Shown here piece by piece: positions 54,340-61,645 of a stretch of DNA of 64,000 bases. How positions within the stretch are numbered: position 1 is the first letter of the stretch; each line of letters starts with the position of its first letter. A program made the translations under genes and the position numbers. Source of the DNA: HK1 sp965215295 (GTDB lineage Bacteria; Pseudomonadota; Gammaproteobacteria; HK1); assembly GCA_965215295.1 (NCBI GenBank), contig OZ244045.1, positions 1,984,001 through 2,048,000 on the forward strand, given 5' to 3'. The notes beneath the pieces were generated by a model. It had not been told where the DNA came from. It ran no database searches and saw only the letters and a list, made by a program, of their open reading frames with translations.

Positions 54340-54903
54340 ATGACGAAGAACGCGGAACGGCCCGCGGATGGGGGCGCGAAGTCGGAGCGGCACGGTGGGA
54401 AGCGCCGGGCGCGCGGGTGGCTCGTGGCGCTGGCCCTGATCGGGCTCGGCGCCGTCGGCGGCGCGGTGACGACCGTCGCGGTCGATGCGGAAGCGCACGG
54501 AGGATGGCGCCATGCGATGGGTGGATTCGGACATCACCGGTCCCACCGCGCGACCGATCCCGCCAGGGTGACCGAGAAATTGCAGCGCATGTCCGCCTGG
54601 GCGCTCGGCAGCGTGGACGCGACGGACGAGCAGCGCGAGCGCGTCGACGCGATCCTCGCCGAAGCGGTGAACGACGTCTTCCCGCTCCGCGCCGAGCACG
54701 AGGCGCACCGGCGCGATCTGGTCGCCGAGCTTGCCCGCCCGCAGATCGATCGCGACGCGCTCGATCGGGTGCGTATCGCGGAGCTCGCGCTCGCGGAGAA
54801 GGCGACCGCCCGGCTGCTGGACGCCACCGTCGCGGTCGCCGAGGTGCTGGAGCCGGAGCAGCGGCAACGGCTGATGGAGCGGTTCGCCAGGCACCGGCAC
54901 TGA
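54340..54903 (+). CDS. Spy/CpxP-like periplasmic protein (heavy-metal-sensor family)
   Basis: 187 residues from MTKNAERPADGG, preceded by gggag. After a basic N-terminus (KRRARG) a single membrane segment (WLVALALIGLGAVGGAVTTVAV) anchors or exports it. Then comes a His-rich stretch (AHGGWRHAMGGFGHHRSHR) and a long helical domain with the LTxxQ-like ATDEQRERVDAILAEA and LEPEQRQRLMERF. Spy/CpxP proteins are periplasmic chaperones that restrain two-component sensors; His-rich ones may bind metals. Next to a response regulator and kinase, it fits a CpxPRA-like envelope-stress operon. Confidence 0.8.
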   Translation: MTKNAERPADGGAKSERHGGKRRARGWLVALALIGLGAVGGAVTTVAVDAEAHGGWRHAMGGFGHHRSHRATDPARVTEKLQRMSAWALGSVDATDEQRERVDAILAEAVNDVFPLRAEHEAHRRDLVAELARPQIDRDALDRVRIAELALAEKATARLLDATVAVAEVLEPEQRQRLMERFARHRH

Positions 54904-55109
54904 GTCGCCCGTCCACGGCGCAGGGCCGGTGCCCGCCCCGTCGCCGCATCGATGGCCCGAAGGGCGCATCACCCGGAGGAGGACCGGCGTCCATCCAGGC
55001 GCCGGCCCTCCTCCGTCCCGCCTCGCCCTTTGCCACGGAGCCGTGCATGGATTCGGTTCCGGACCGATCCCGGGCTCCGTGCTCCGCCCCGGCTCCGGCG
55101 CGCTACAGT

Positions 55110-55808
55110 ATGTCCATGGCTGAACGGATCCTGATGATCGAGGACGACGCGAGCCTCGCCTCGATGGTCGGCGAGTACCTGCGCGGGGCGGGGATGCGGG
55201 TCGAGGCGGCGCACGACGCGAGCTCCGGCCTCGCCGCGCTGTCGCGCCTGAACCCCGACGCGGTCGTCCTCGACGTCATGCTGCCCGACCTCGACGGCTT
55301 CGAGGTGTGCCGGCGGATCCGCGCGCGCTCCGACGTGCCGGTGCTGATGCTCACCGCCCGGGGCGACGACACCGACCGGATCGTCGGCCTGGAACTCGGC
55401 GCCGACGACTACCTCCCCAAGCCGTTCAACCCCCGCGAACTCCTCGCGCGGCTTCGCGCGATCCTCCGCCGCCGGGCCGGCGCCCGGCCGGGCGTCCGGG
55501 ACGTGATGCGCTTCGGCCGGCTCGAGATCGATCCCGCATCGCGCAGGATCGCCCTCGGCGGCGAGCCGCGCGAGCTGACCGGCTACCAGTTCGACGTGCT
55601 GTGCGCGCTCGCATCGAACGCCGGCCGCGTGATGTCGCGCGAGCAGTTGATGGACCGGCTCCGCGGCGAAGCGCTCGAAGCGTTCGATCGGAGCATCGAC
55701 GTCCACGTGTCCCGGATCCGGGCGGCGATCGAGGACGACCCGCGCCGCCCGCGCCGGATCGTCACCATACGCGGCGCCGGCTATGTCTTCGCGGCCGAGC
55801 AGGACTGA
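55110..55808 (+). CDS. OmpR/PhoB-family response regulator
   Basis: 232 residues (start MSMAE; a second ATG two codons later is possible). The receiver has the acidic pair EDD (11-13), phosphoacceptor Asp55 in VVLDVMLPDLDG and the KPF lysine (LPKPFNPREL). The winged-helix effector follows (LTGYQFDVLCALASNAGRVMSREQLMD, RSIDVHVSRIRAAI). It is encoded between the Spy-like gene and the kinase, in one operon. It should control envelope- or metal-stress genes. Confidence 0.95.
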   Translation: MSMAERILMIEDDASLASMVGEYLRGAGMRVEAAHDASSGLAALSRLNPDAVVLDVMLPDLDGFEVCRRIRARSDVPVLMLTARGDDTDRIVGLELGADDYLPKPFNPRELLARLRAILRRRAGARPGVRDVMRFGRLEIDPASRRIALGGEPRELTGYQFDVLCALASNAGRVMSREQLMDRLRGEALEAFDRSIDVHVSRIRAAIEDDPRRPRRIVTIRGAGYVFAAEQD

Positions 55809-55882
55809 GCCGCATCCCCCGCCGGCTCCCCCGAGCCGCGGACGCACGGCATGAGCAGCCTCCTCTCCGACGGTCCCCTCTC

Positions 55883-57172
55883 GTGAGAAAGCTCTACTTC
55901 CGGGTCTATCTCCACTTCGTCGCCATCATCGTGGTCTTCGGGATCGTCGGCGCGCTCGGGTGGCTGGTGCACGACCGCGACGACGACCACCGGCGCCAGT
56001 TCGACACGGTGGCCCACCTCGTCGCGCAGGCGCTGCCCCACGACACCACCGCACTCACCGCCACCCTCCGGCAGATCGCGGACGACTTCCGGGTCCGGCT
56101 CGCGCTCTACCGCGCCGACCGGACCCTGATCGCGGCGGCGGGGGCACCGGTCCCGCCGCCGCCGGAGCCCGGGCAGGCCTCGGGCGAATGGGAGCACGGC
56201 AAGGGCGGTCCGGTCTTCCTGCTCCGCCTGCCGGACGGCCGGTGGCTGTCGGCGCACGTCCTCCGGCGCGCCCGCGGTGGCTGGTTCGGGTTGCTGGTGA
56301 CGCTCGCCGTCGTCATCGCCATCGGCGCATATCCGCTTGCGCGCCGCATCACCCGCCGGCTCGAACGGTTGCAGGTGCGAGTGGACGCGCTCGGCGCCGG
56401 CGATCTGGGCGCCCGGGTCGACGTCGAGGGCTCCGACGAGGTCGCGGATCTCGCCAAGAGCTTCAATCGCGCCGCCGAACGGATCGAGTCGCTGGTCGCG
56501 GTGCAGCGCACCATGCTCGCCTCCGCCTCGCACGAGCTGCGCAGTCCGCTCGCGCGGATCCGCATGGCGATCGAGCTGCTGGCCGGCGGGCCGGCCCGCC
56601 CCGAGCTTCGCGAGCGCATCGCGCGGGACGTCGCCGAGCTCGACAACCTCATCGACGAGCTGCTGCTCGCGAGCCGGCTGGAGACGGTGCACGACCTCGA
56701 GGCCCGGGAACCGGTCGACCTCCTCGCCCTCGCCGCCGAGGAGGGGGCGCGGGTCGACGCCACCGTCTCCGGAGAATCGATCGGCATTCGCGGGGACCGC
56801 CGCCTGCTCCGGCACCTCGTGCGCAACCTCTTCGAGAACGCCCGCCGGCACGGCGCCGGCGCGGCGATCGACGCGGCGGTGGGCAGGGACGAGGCCGGGG
56901 CGCTGCTGCGGGTCTGCGACCGGGGACCGGGCATCGCCGAGGGCGAGCGCGAGCGCATCTTCGACCCCTTCTACCGCCCCGCCGCGATGCGCGAGGAAGG
57001 GTCGGGAGTCGGGCTCGGCCTGCACCTCGTGAAGGTGATCGCCGAGCGACACGGGGCGAGCGTCGGGTACCGCCCGAACGTGCCGGCCGGCTCGTGCTTC
57101 GAGGTCCGTTTCCCGCCGGGTGGCTGGCACTTCGAAAGCCCGGACCCGGAATCCGGGTTGCCAAGCTCATGA
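55883..57172 (+). CDS. Sensor histidine kinase, partner of the preceding regulator
   Basis: 429 residues from GTG at 55883. Two membrane segments (about 8-28 and 135-155) enclose a ~105-residue periplasmic sensor. Then come a HAMP domain, the phosphoacceptor His217 in SASHELRSPLARI, an N-box NLFENARRHG, and G1/G2 boxes DRGPGIAEGERERIF and GSGVGLGLHLVK. It is the likely input to the CpxR-like regulator. The very end (GWHFESPDPESGLPSS) is read from the first copy of a 105-bp tandem array. Confidence 0.95.
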   Translation: MRKLYFRVYLHFVAIIVVFGIVGALGWLVHDRDDDHRRQFDTVAHLVAQALPHDTTALTATLRQIADDFRVRLALYRADRTLIAAAGAPVPPPPEPGQASGEWEHGKGGPVFLLRLPDGRWLSAHVLRRARGGWFGLLVTLAVVIAIGAYPLARRITRRLERLQVRVDALGAGDLGARVDVEGSDEVADLAKSFNRAAERIESLVAVQRTMLASASHELRSPLARIRMAIELLAGGPARPELRERIARDVAELDNLIDELLLASRLETVHDLEAREPVDLLALAAEEGARVDATVSGESIGIRGDRRLLRHLVRNLFENARRHGAGAAIDAAVGRDEAGALLRVCDRGPGIAEGERERIFDPFYRPAAMREEGSGVGLGLHLVKVIAERHGASVGYRPNVPAGSCFEVRFPPGGWHFESPDPESGLPSS

Positions 57173-57357
57173 CGACGGCAAGGGGGGGGCGCCGCGGCCG
57201 GGCCCAGAGTCATGAACACCGATCCCGACGCGGAACCGCCTGCACCGTGACCGGAATCCGGGTCGTCAAGCTCATGACGACGGCAAGGGGCGCCGCGCGC
57301 GGCCGGGCCCGGAGTCATGAGCACCGATCCCGACGCGGAACCGCCTGCAACGTGATC
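57148..57357. repeat. 105-bp tandem repeat (2 copies) over the kinase 3' end
   Basis: Copy 1 begins 57148 with ggaatccggg, contains the stop (57170-57172) and repeats from 57253. The pairs aagctcatgacgacggcaag and cccgacgcggaaccgcctgc are conserved between copies, and small indels separate the rest. CCCGGA...TCCGGG can fold before the stop. The gap to doeA contains nothing else. Confidence 0.95.
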
Positions 57358-57478
57358 GGCCGGTCGAACCACGGTCGGTCAACCCACGGCCGGCCGAACC
57401 CGCACCCGGGGACCGGCGCGACACGCGCGACAGGTTCATATCGAAGGGGGCCGCCGCCGCGGCCGGGCGGCCGTCGCG

Positions 57479-58672
57479 TCAGTCCTTCACGAAAAGCTTG
57501 CGCGGGTAGTCGGCGAGGCACTCGGCCGGGCCGGTTTCCCGCACGAGCAGGGTCTCCGTGATCTCGAGGCCCCAGTCCTCCATCCACAGCCCGGGCATGA
57601 AGTGGAAGGTCATGTTCGGGCGCAGCACGGTGTCGTCGGTATCGCGGATGGAGTACGTGCGCTCGCCCCAGTCGGGCGGATAGCCGAGCCCGATCGGATA
57701 GCCGCAGCGCCCCTCCCGGTGAACCCTGTGCCGGGCGAGCACCGCGTAGAACGCGCGGGCCACGTCGCCCGCGGTGTTCCCGGCCCGCGCCGCCTCGATG
57801 CCGTCGCGGATCCCTTCGAGCAGGGCTTCCTCGGCCGCCCTCATGTCGGGAGGCGGCTCGCCGAGGAAGATGCTCCGGCACAGCGGCACGTGATAGCGTT
57901 TGTGGCACCCCGCAAGCTCGAAGAAGGTGCCGGCGCCGCGCTCGAACGCACGGTCGTCCCACGTCAGGTGCGGCGCGGCGGCATCCTTGCCGGTGGGCAG
58001 CAAGGGCACGATGGCCGGGTAGTCGCCGCCGAACCGGCCTTCCTCGTCCTCGCCGCCCACCATGCCGACCCGGTAGATCTCCCCCACGAGATCGTTCTTG
58101 CGCAGTCCCGGCTCGATCAGCTCGAAGGTCCGCGCGTGCATCCGCTCCACGATCCGGGCGGCCCGGCGCATGTAGAAGATCTCGGCGTCCGACTTCTCGG
58201 CCCGCCGCCAGTTGACGAGCGCGGTCGCGTCCCGGAGCTCCCCGTCGAGCGCGTCCGACAGCACCGCATGCGCCCGTGCCGAGTAGTAGTAGCCCTCCAT
58301 CTCCACGCCGACCGCCTTCCCTTCCCATCCGCGCTCGCGGACGACCCCGGCCAGATGGGTCATCGGATGGTGCGTCTCGGACATCACGCAATGCTCGGGA
58401 TAGCCGACGATATCGTCCTCCGCCATGTAGCAGGTGCGCATCGCCCCGTTGACGTCCTGGGCGCGCCCCCAGAACACCGGGTCGCCGTCCGGTCCGACCA
58501 GCACTCCCTGGTGGACGTAGAACGACCAGCCGTCGTATCCGGTGAGCCACGCCATGTTCGACGGATCGCAGGTGAACAGGACTTCGATTCCGGCCCGGTC
58601 CATCGCCTGCCGGGTGCGGTGAAGACGCTGCGCGTACTCGCCGCGGCGGAACGGGAGCTCGACGTCGGGCAT
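57479..58672 (-). CDS. doeA: Ectoine hydrolase (DoeA-like, M24 peptidase fold)
   Basis: 397 residues starting MPDVELPFRRGEYAQRL. The segments DPSNMAWLTGYDGWSFYVHQ, AEDDIVGYPEH, LVNWRRAEKSDAEI, GGDYPAIVPLLPTGKDAAAPH, FFELAGCHKRYHVPLCRS and GYPIGLGYPPDWGERT match ectoine hydrolase, which opens ectoine to N-acetyl-diaminobutyrate during use of this osmolyte. The M24 metal ligands (Asp, Asp, His, Glu, Glu) are largely absent, as in creatinase-like members. No doeB (deacetylase) or transporter is adjacent here. Confidence 0.85.
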   Translation of the reverse strand: MPDVELPFRRGEYAQRLHRTRQAMDRAGIEVLFTCDPSNMAWLTGYDGWSFYVHQGVLVGPDGDPVFWGRAQDVNGAMRTCYMAEDDIVGYPEHCVMSETHHPMTHLAGVVRERGWEGKAVGVEMEGYYYSARAHAVLSDALDGELRDATALVNWRRAEKSDAEIFYMRRAARIVERMHARTFELIEPGLRKNDLVGEIYRVGMVGGEDEEGRFGGDYPAIVPLLPTGKDAAAPHLTWDDRAFERGAGTFFELAGCHKRYHVPLCRSIFLGEPPPDMRAAEEALLEGIRDGIEAARAGNTAGDVARAFYAVLARHRVHREGRCGYPIGLGYPPDWGERTYSIRDTDDTVLRPNMTFHFMPGLWMEDWGLEITETLLVRETGPAECLADYPRKLFVKD

Positions 58673-58768
58673 GTCCGTCTCCTCGATGATCTGGTGGCGC
58701 CCGTTGTACACCACACGGGTTCCGGCCGGCCACGAGATTCGCGAGTCTGGCAGACTCGGGCATCCGCA

Positions 58769-58828
58769 CCGGGTTCGCCGGGTCCGATGACCGGGCTCGC
58801 CGGGTCCGATGGCCGGGTTCGCCGGGAT
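58769..58828. repeat. 22-bp tandem repeat (2.7 copies) upstream of the doeA start
   Basis: ccgggttcgccgggtccgatg repeats at 58769, 58791 and, partially, 58813, in the divergent doeA / Gfo-Idh spacer. Confidence 0.85.
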
Positions 58829-58872
58829 GCGCAACTTGGTGCGCCAGCTTCGTACGAGACACGTGGAGATGC

Positions 58873-59862
58873 ATGACCATGGGAACCCCTGATACGTCCC
58901 GCCCCCTGCGTATCGCAATGATCGGGACCGGATGGATCGCCGACGACGCCCTTGCGCCGGCGGTGGCGAAGGCGGCGGGCGCGGTGCTGTGGAGCGTGCT
59001 GAGCCGCGACGAGGGACGCGCGCGCGACTTCGCCGAGCGCCATGGCGCCGCGTCGCCCGCGCCGTCGCATACCGATCTCGATGCCCTGCTCGCCGATCCG
59101 GAGCTCGACGCGGTGCTGATCGCGTCGCCGGACGGACTGCACGCCGAGCAGTGCGTCGCGGCGGCGAGAGCCGGCAAGCACGTGCTCTGCGAGAAGCCGA
59201 TGGCGACCACCGCAGCGGACGCCGAACGGATGACCGCGGCCTGCCGCGACGCCGGAGTCAGGCTCGGCATCGCGTACCACATGCGCTGGCACCGCGGGCA
59301 CCGGGACCTCGCGGGCGCCGCGCACTCCGGCCGGTTCGGCGTCCTGCGGCACATGCGCGTCCAGTGGTCGATGCGGGCGCGCGACGACTCGAACTGGCGC
59401 GCCCGTTCCGAGGTCGGGCGCTGGTGGGGGCTCGCCGCGGTCGGCACCCACTGCGTGGATCAGGTGCGCTGGTACATGCTGCCGTCATGCGGCGAAGTGA
59501 CGCGCCTGACCCCCCTCGTCACCCGCAACGTCTTCCGGGGCCCGCACGACGAGACCGCGTTGCTCGCGCTGGAGTTCGAGTCCGGCGCGACGGCCGAGGT
59601 CTGCACCTCGGTGCTGTTCGACGCTCCGAAACGCATGGAGGTCTACGGGAGCGAAGGCTACGCCCTGTTCGACGACACCCTCGGCCGCCACGGCACGGGC
59701 CGCATCCTGACCCGCGGCGGCGAGCACGTGTTCGAGGCCGCCGACCCCTACACCGGCGAAATCGAGGACTTCGCCGCCGCGGTGCGCGCAGACCGCGACC
59801 CCGAGGTCAACGGCGAGGAAGGCACCCGCAACGTGGCGTTGCTCGAGGAAGCGATTGCCTGA
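58873..59862 (+). CDS. Gfo/Idh/MocA-family oxidoreductase
   Basis: 329 residues. The NAD(P)-binding motif is IAMIGTGWIADDALAPA, and the catalytic EKP signature is VLCEKPMATT (about 98). The C-terminal alpha/beta domain follows (GRWWGLAAVGTHCVDQ). The family reduces or oxidises sugars and other polyols. It is divergent from doeA; the substrate is unknown. Gene 3' end shows degenerate 17-bp repeats. Confidence 0.9.
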   Translation: MTMGTPDTSRPLRIAMIGTGWIADDALAPAVAKAAGAVLWSVLSRDEGRARDFAERHGAASPAPSHTDLDALLADPELDAVLIASPDGLHAEQCVAAARAGKHVLCEKPMATTAADAERMTAACRDAGVRLGIAYHMRWHRGHRDLAGAAHSGRFGVLRHMRVQWSMRARDDSNWRARSEVGRWWGLAAVGTHCVDQVRWYMLPSCGEVTRLTPLVTRNVFRGPHDETALLALEFESGATAEVCTSVLFDAPKRMEVYGSEGYALFDDTLGRHGTGRILTRGGEHVFEAADPYTGEIEDFAAAVRADRDPEVNGEEGTRNVALLEEAIA

Positions 59863-59930
59863 ATCGCCCGAGGTCCCGAACTGCCGAGATCCCGGATTCG
59901 CCTGAAGTGCCGGACTCGCCTGAGATCCGA
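59846..59930. repeat. Degenerate ~17-bp repeats over the Gfo/Idh 3' end
   Basis: About five units of the type gattgcctgaatcgccc / gagatcccggattcgcc run across the stop codon and some 65 bases beyond. Confidence 0.6.
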
Positions 59931-60020
59931 CGAGCCGGCCCCGGCGGAGCCGCCGCGCAAAGGTCGGCGAGGCGCCACCACCCCATCGCGTCACCGCTTC
60001 GGGCGCGACACCGACCGTCC

Positions 60021-60207
60021 GTCGGCGGTGCCTCGACCATCGCGGCGACCACAATCGGCATCGAGCCGACGGCCTCGCTGTCGCGACGCGGCGCCGCCCT
60101 CCGCGGCTCCGCTCTCCGATTTCGCCGTCTCAGGACCGGGCCCGGCGGGCCGTCGGCAACACCTCGACCACCGCGGCGGCCACGATCAGCATCGAGCCGA
60201 CGGTCTG
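60021..60207. repeat. Copies of the EamA 3' end, 131 bp apart
   Basis: The functional 3' end (60152-60207, minus strand) recurs at 60021-60076 with about ten changes. The duplicate still encodes a recognisable tail (GSMPIVVAAMVEAPPT versus GSMLIVAAAVVEVLPT) but is beyond the stop. Confidence 0.85.
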
Positions 60208-61008
60208 GACGGCGCCGAAGGGCTCGTCGGCCAACGCCGCGGCCGAGGCGAGTCCCGTGATCACCTCCATCATCATCAGGAGTCCCGCACGACCCGGGCT
60301 GATGAGCCGCGCTCCCCACAGGATGCCCCACGCGCTCACCACGCTGAGCACCGCGATGACCACGACGATGGCCCCGGCCTGCGCAGTCACCGTCGGGACC
60401 GGCCCCGCCATGAACGGCAGCAGCGCGATGACGGCGATGACCATCACCCCCCCGATGATCAGGGACGCCGTGTGGGCGGCCGGTGGGACCGCCGCGTCCT
60501 GGTGCACGCGCAGGGTGCCCCACGCCCACATCACCCCGGCGGCCAGCGCACAAACGTCGCCGGGATTGCGCGGTAGCGGCACTCCGCTCTCGCCACCGAG
60601 CACCACCCACAGCCCGCCGAGGCCCAGCGCCAGTGCGGCGAGACGGGTGCCGGTGAGCCGTTCCGCGAGCACTATCCGGCCGAGCACCGTGGCCCACACC
60701 GGGCTCAGATAGAACAGCAGGATCGCGTTCACGACCTCGGTGAGGCCGATCGAGACCGAGTAGAGGACGAAGGCTCCACCGGTCAGCACGCCGGTCACGA
60801 CCATGCGCGGCGCAAGGGCGGCACGGGCCGGCCGGTGCCGTACCAGGATCGCAATGACGAGTACGAGAGCCGCGATGAAGAGTCCGAGCGTGGTCCACAC
60901 CGCGCTCACCCCGGCCGCCTCGAGGTGGCGCACCGGGATCCAGTAGAGCCCCCACAGTGCCCCGGAGATCGCGATCGCGGCTTCGGGGCCGACGAGCCGC
61001 GGGCGCAT
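60130..61008 (-). CDS. EamA/DMT-superfamily transporter
   Basis: 292 residues with ten hydrophobic segments arranged as two EamA repeats, each starting with a glycine-rich helix (ALWGLYWIPVRHLEAAG; ALAAGVMWAWGTLRV). The second repeat ends ISPGRAGLLMMMEVITGLASAAALADEPF. Family members export amino acids or other metabolites; here the substrate is unknown. The start was set at ATG 61008 because the upstream frame runs into a duplicated 5' end. Both ends of the gene are flanked by duplicates of its own sequence. Confidence 0.9.
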   Translation of the reverse strand: MRPRLVGPEAAIAISGALWGLYWIPVRHLEAAGVSAVWTTLGLFIAALVLVIAILVRHRPARAALAPRMVVTGVLTGGAFVLYSVSIGLTEVVNAILLFYLSPVWATVLGRIVLAERLTGTRLAALALGLGGLWVVLGGESGVPLPRNPGDVCALAAGVMWAWGTLRVHQDAAVPPAAHTASLIIGGVMVIAVIALLPFMAGPVPTVTAQAGAIVVVIAVLSVVSAWGILWGARLISPGRAGLLMMMEVITGLASAAALADEPFGAVQTVGSMLIVAAAVVEVLPTARRARS

Positions 61009-61078
61009 CACCTGATCCTGAAGGGCCGACGCGGCGCCGCCACGGCTTCGGGACCGACGAGCGGTGGGCGCATCGCCC
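60980..61078. repeat. Duplicate of the EamA 5' end, 65 bp upstream
   Basis: gcttcggggccgacgagc at 60980 recurs at 61045 (gcttcgggaccgacgagc) together with the gggcgcat start codon context. Confidence 0.8.
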
Positions 61079-61093
61079 CATGGGGCCGCGGAT

Positions 61094-61234
61094 TCAACGA
61101 AGCGTCGCCGGCTCCGGGAGCGGCCGGCCAAGGACCAGGTCCGCCGCCCCATACCCCTCGCGCAGCATCGCGAGCGCGCGGGCCCGGGCGATTCCGGCGC
61201 CGACAATCATCGCGACCTTTCCGTTCCCGCTCAT
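61094..61234 (-). pseudogene. Truncated short-chain dehydrogenase remnant
   Basis: 46 residues starting MSGNGKVAMIVGAG, resembling the N-terminal cofactor-binding strand of an SDR (GKVAxVTGAGxGIG). It then reads ARALAMLREGYG and soon stops. The GxxxGxG motif is broken and no catalytic Tyr-x3-Lys remains, so it is almost certainly a decayed 5' fragment. The rest of 61235-61645 holds no supported gene. Confidence 0.55.
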
Positions 61235-61645
61235 TCCCCCGTCCCCCGTACGTTGCGTTGCCCGTACCGGCATCGGCGACGGACGGATCCCGGACGGGCC
61301 TGGCCGAAATCGTCCCGCAGAACCCGTGGCGGCGCAATTTTCCTCCGCGCCGGCGCCCGGGCGTGGACTTCGTGCCCCACCCCTGCCGCGCCGCGCGCGC
61401 ACCGGAGATGTACCCGATGCCCGCAAGGCGACCGCTGCGCCGACTGCCACGCCGTGCATGCGCCGCAGATGCCCGGGAAGGCGGAGAGTCCGGGGCGCGG
61501 CACCGAACAGATGTGCCCACCGGAATGCCACGCATGAAACAACCCCGGTTCGCGCCGTCCGTTGATGAACGGAGGCGGGCGCGATAGTACCCTTGGCACA
61601 TCCATGAGCCGGCGCCCGATCCGGCGCAAACGGAGGGAAGGTGCG

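Noticed and set aside
52560..55808. 1082-codon open frame on the plus strand running antisense to the GMC oxidoreductase gene into the response regulator
   Set aside because: High-GC antisense openness; the protein is low-complexity Arg/Ala/Gly except for the true response regulator at its end (55110-55808).
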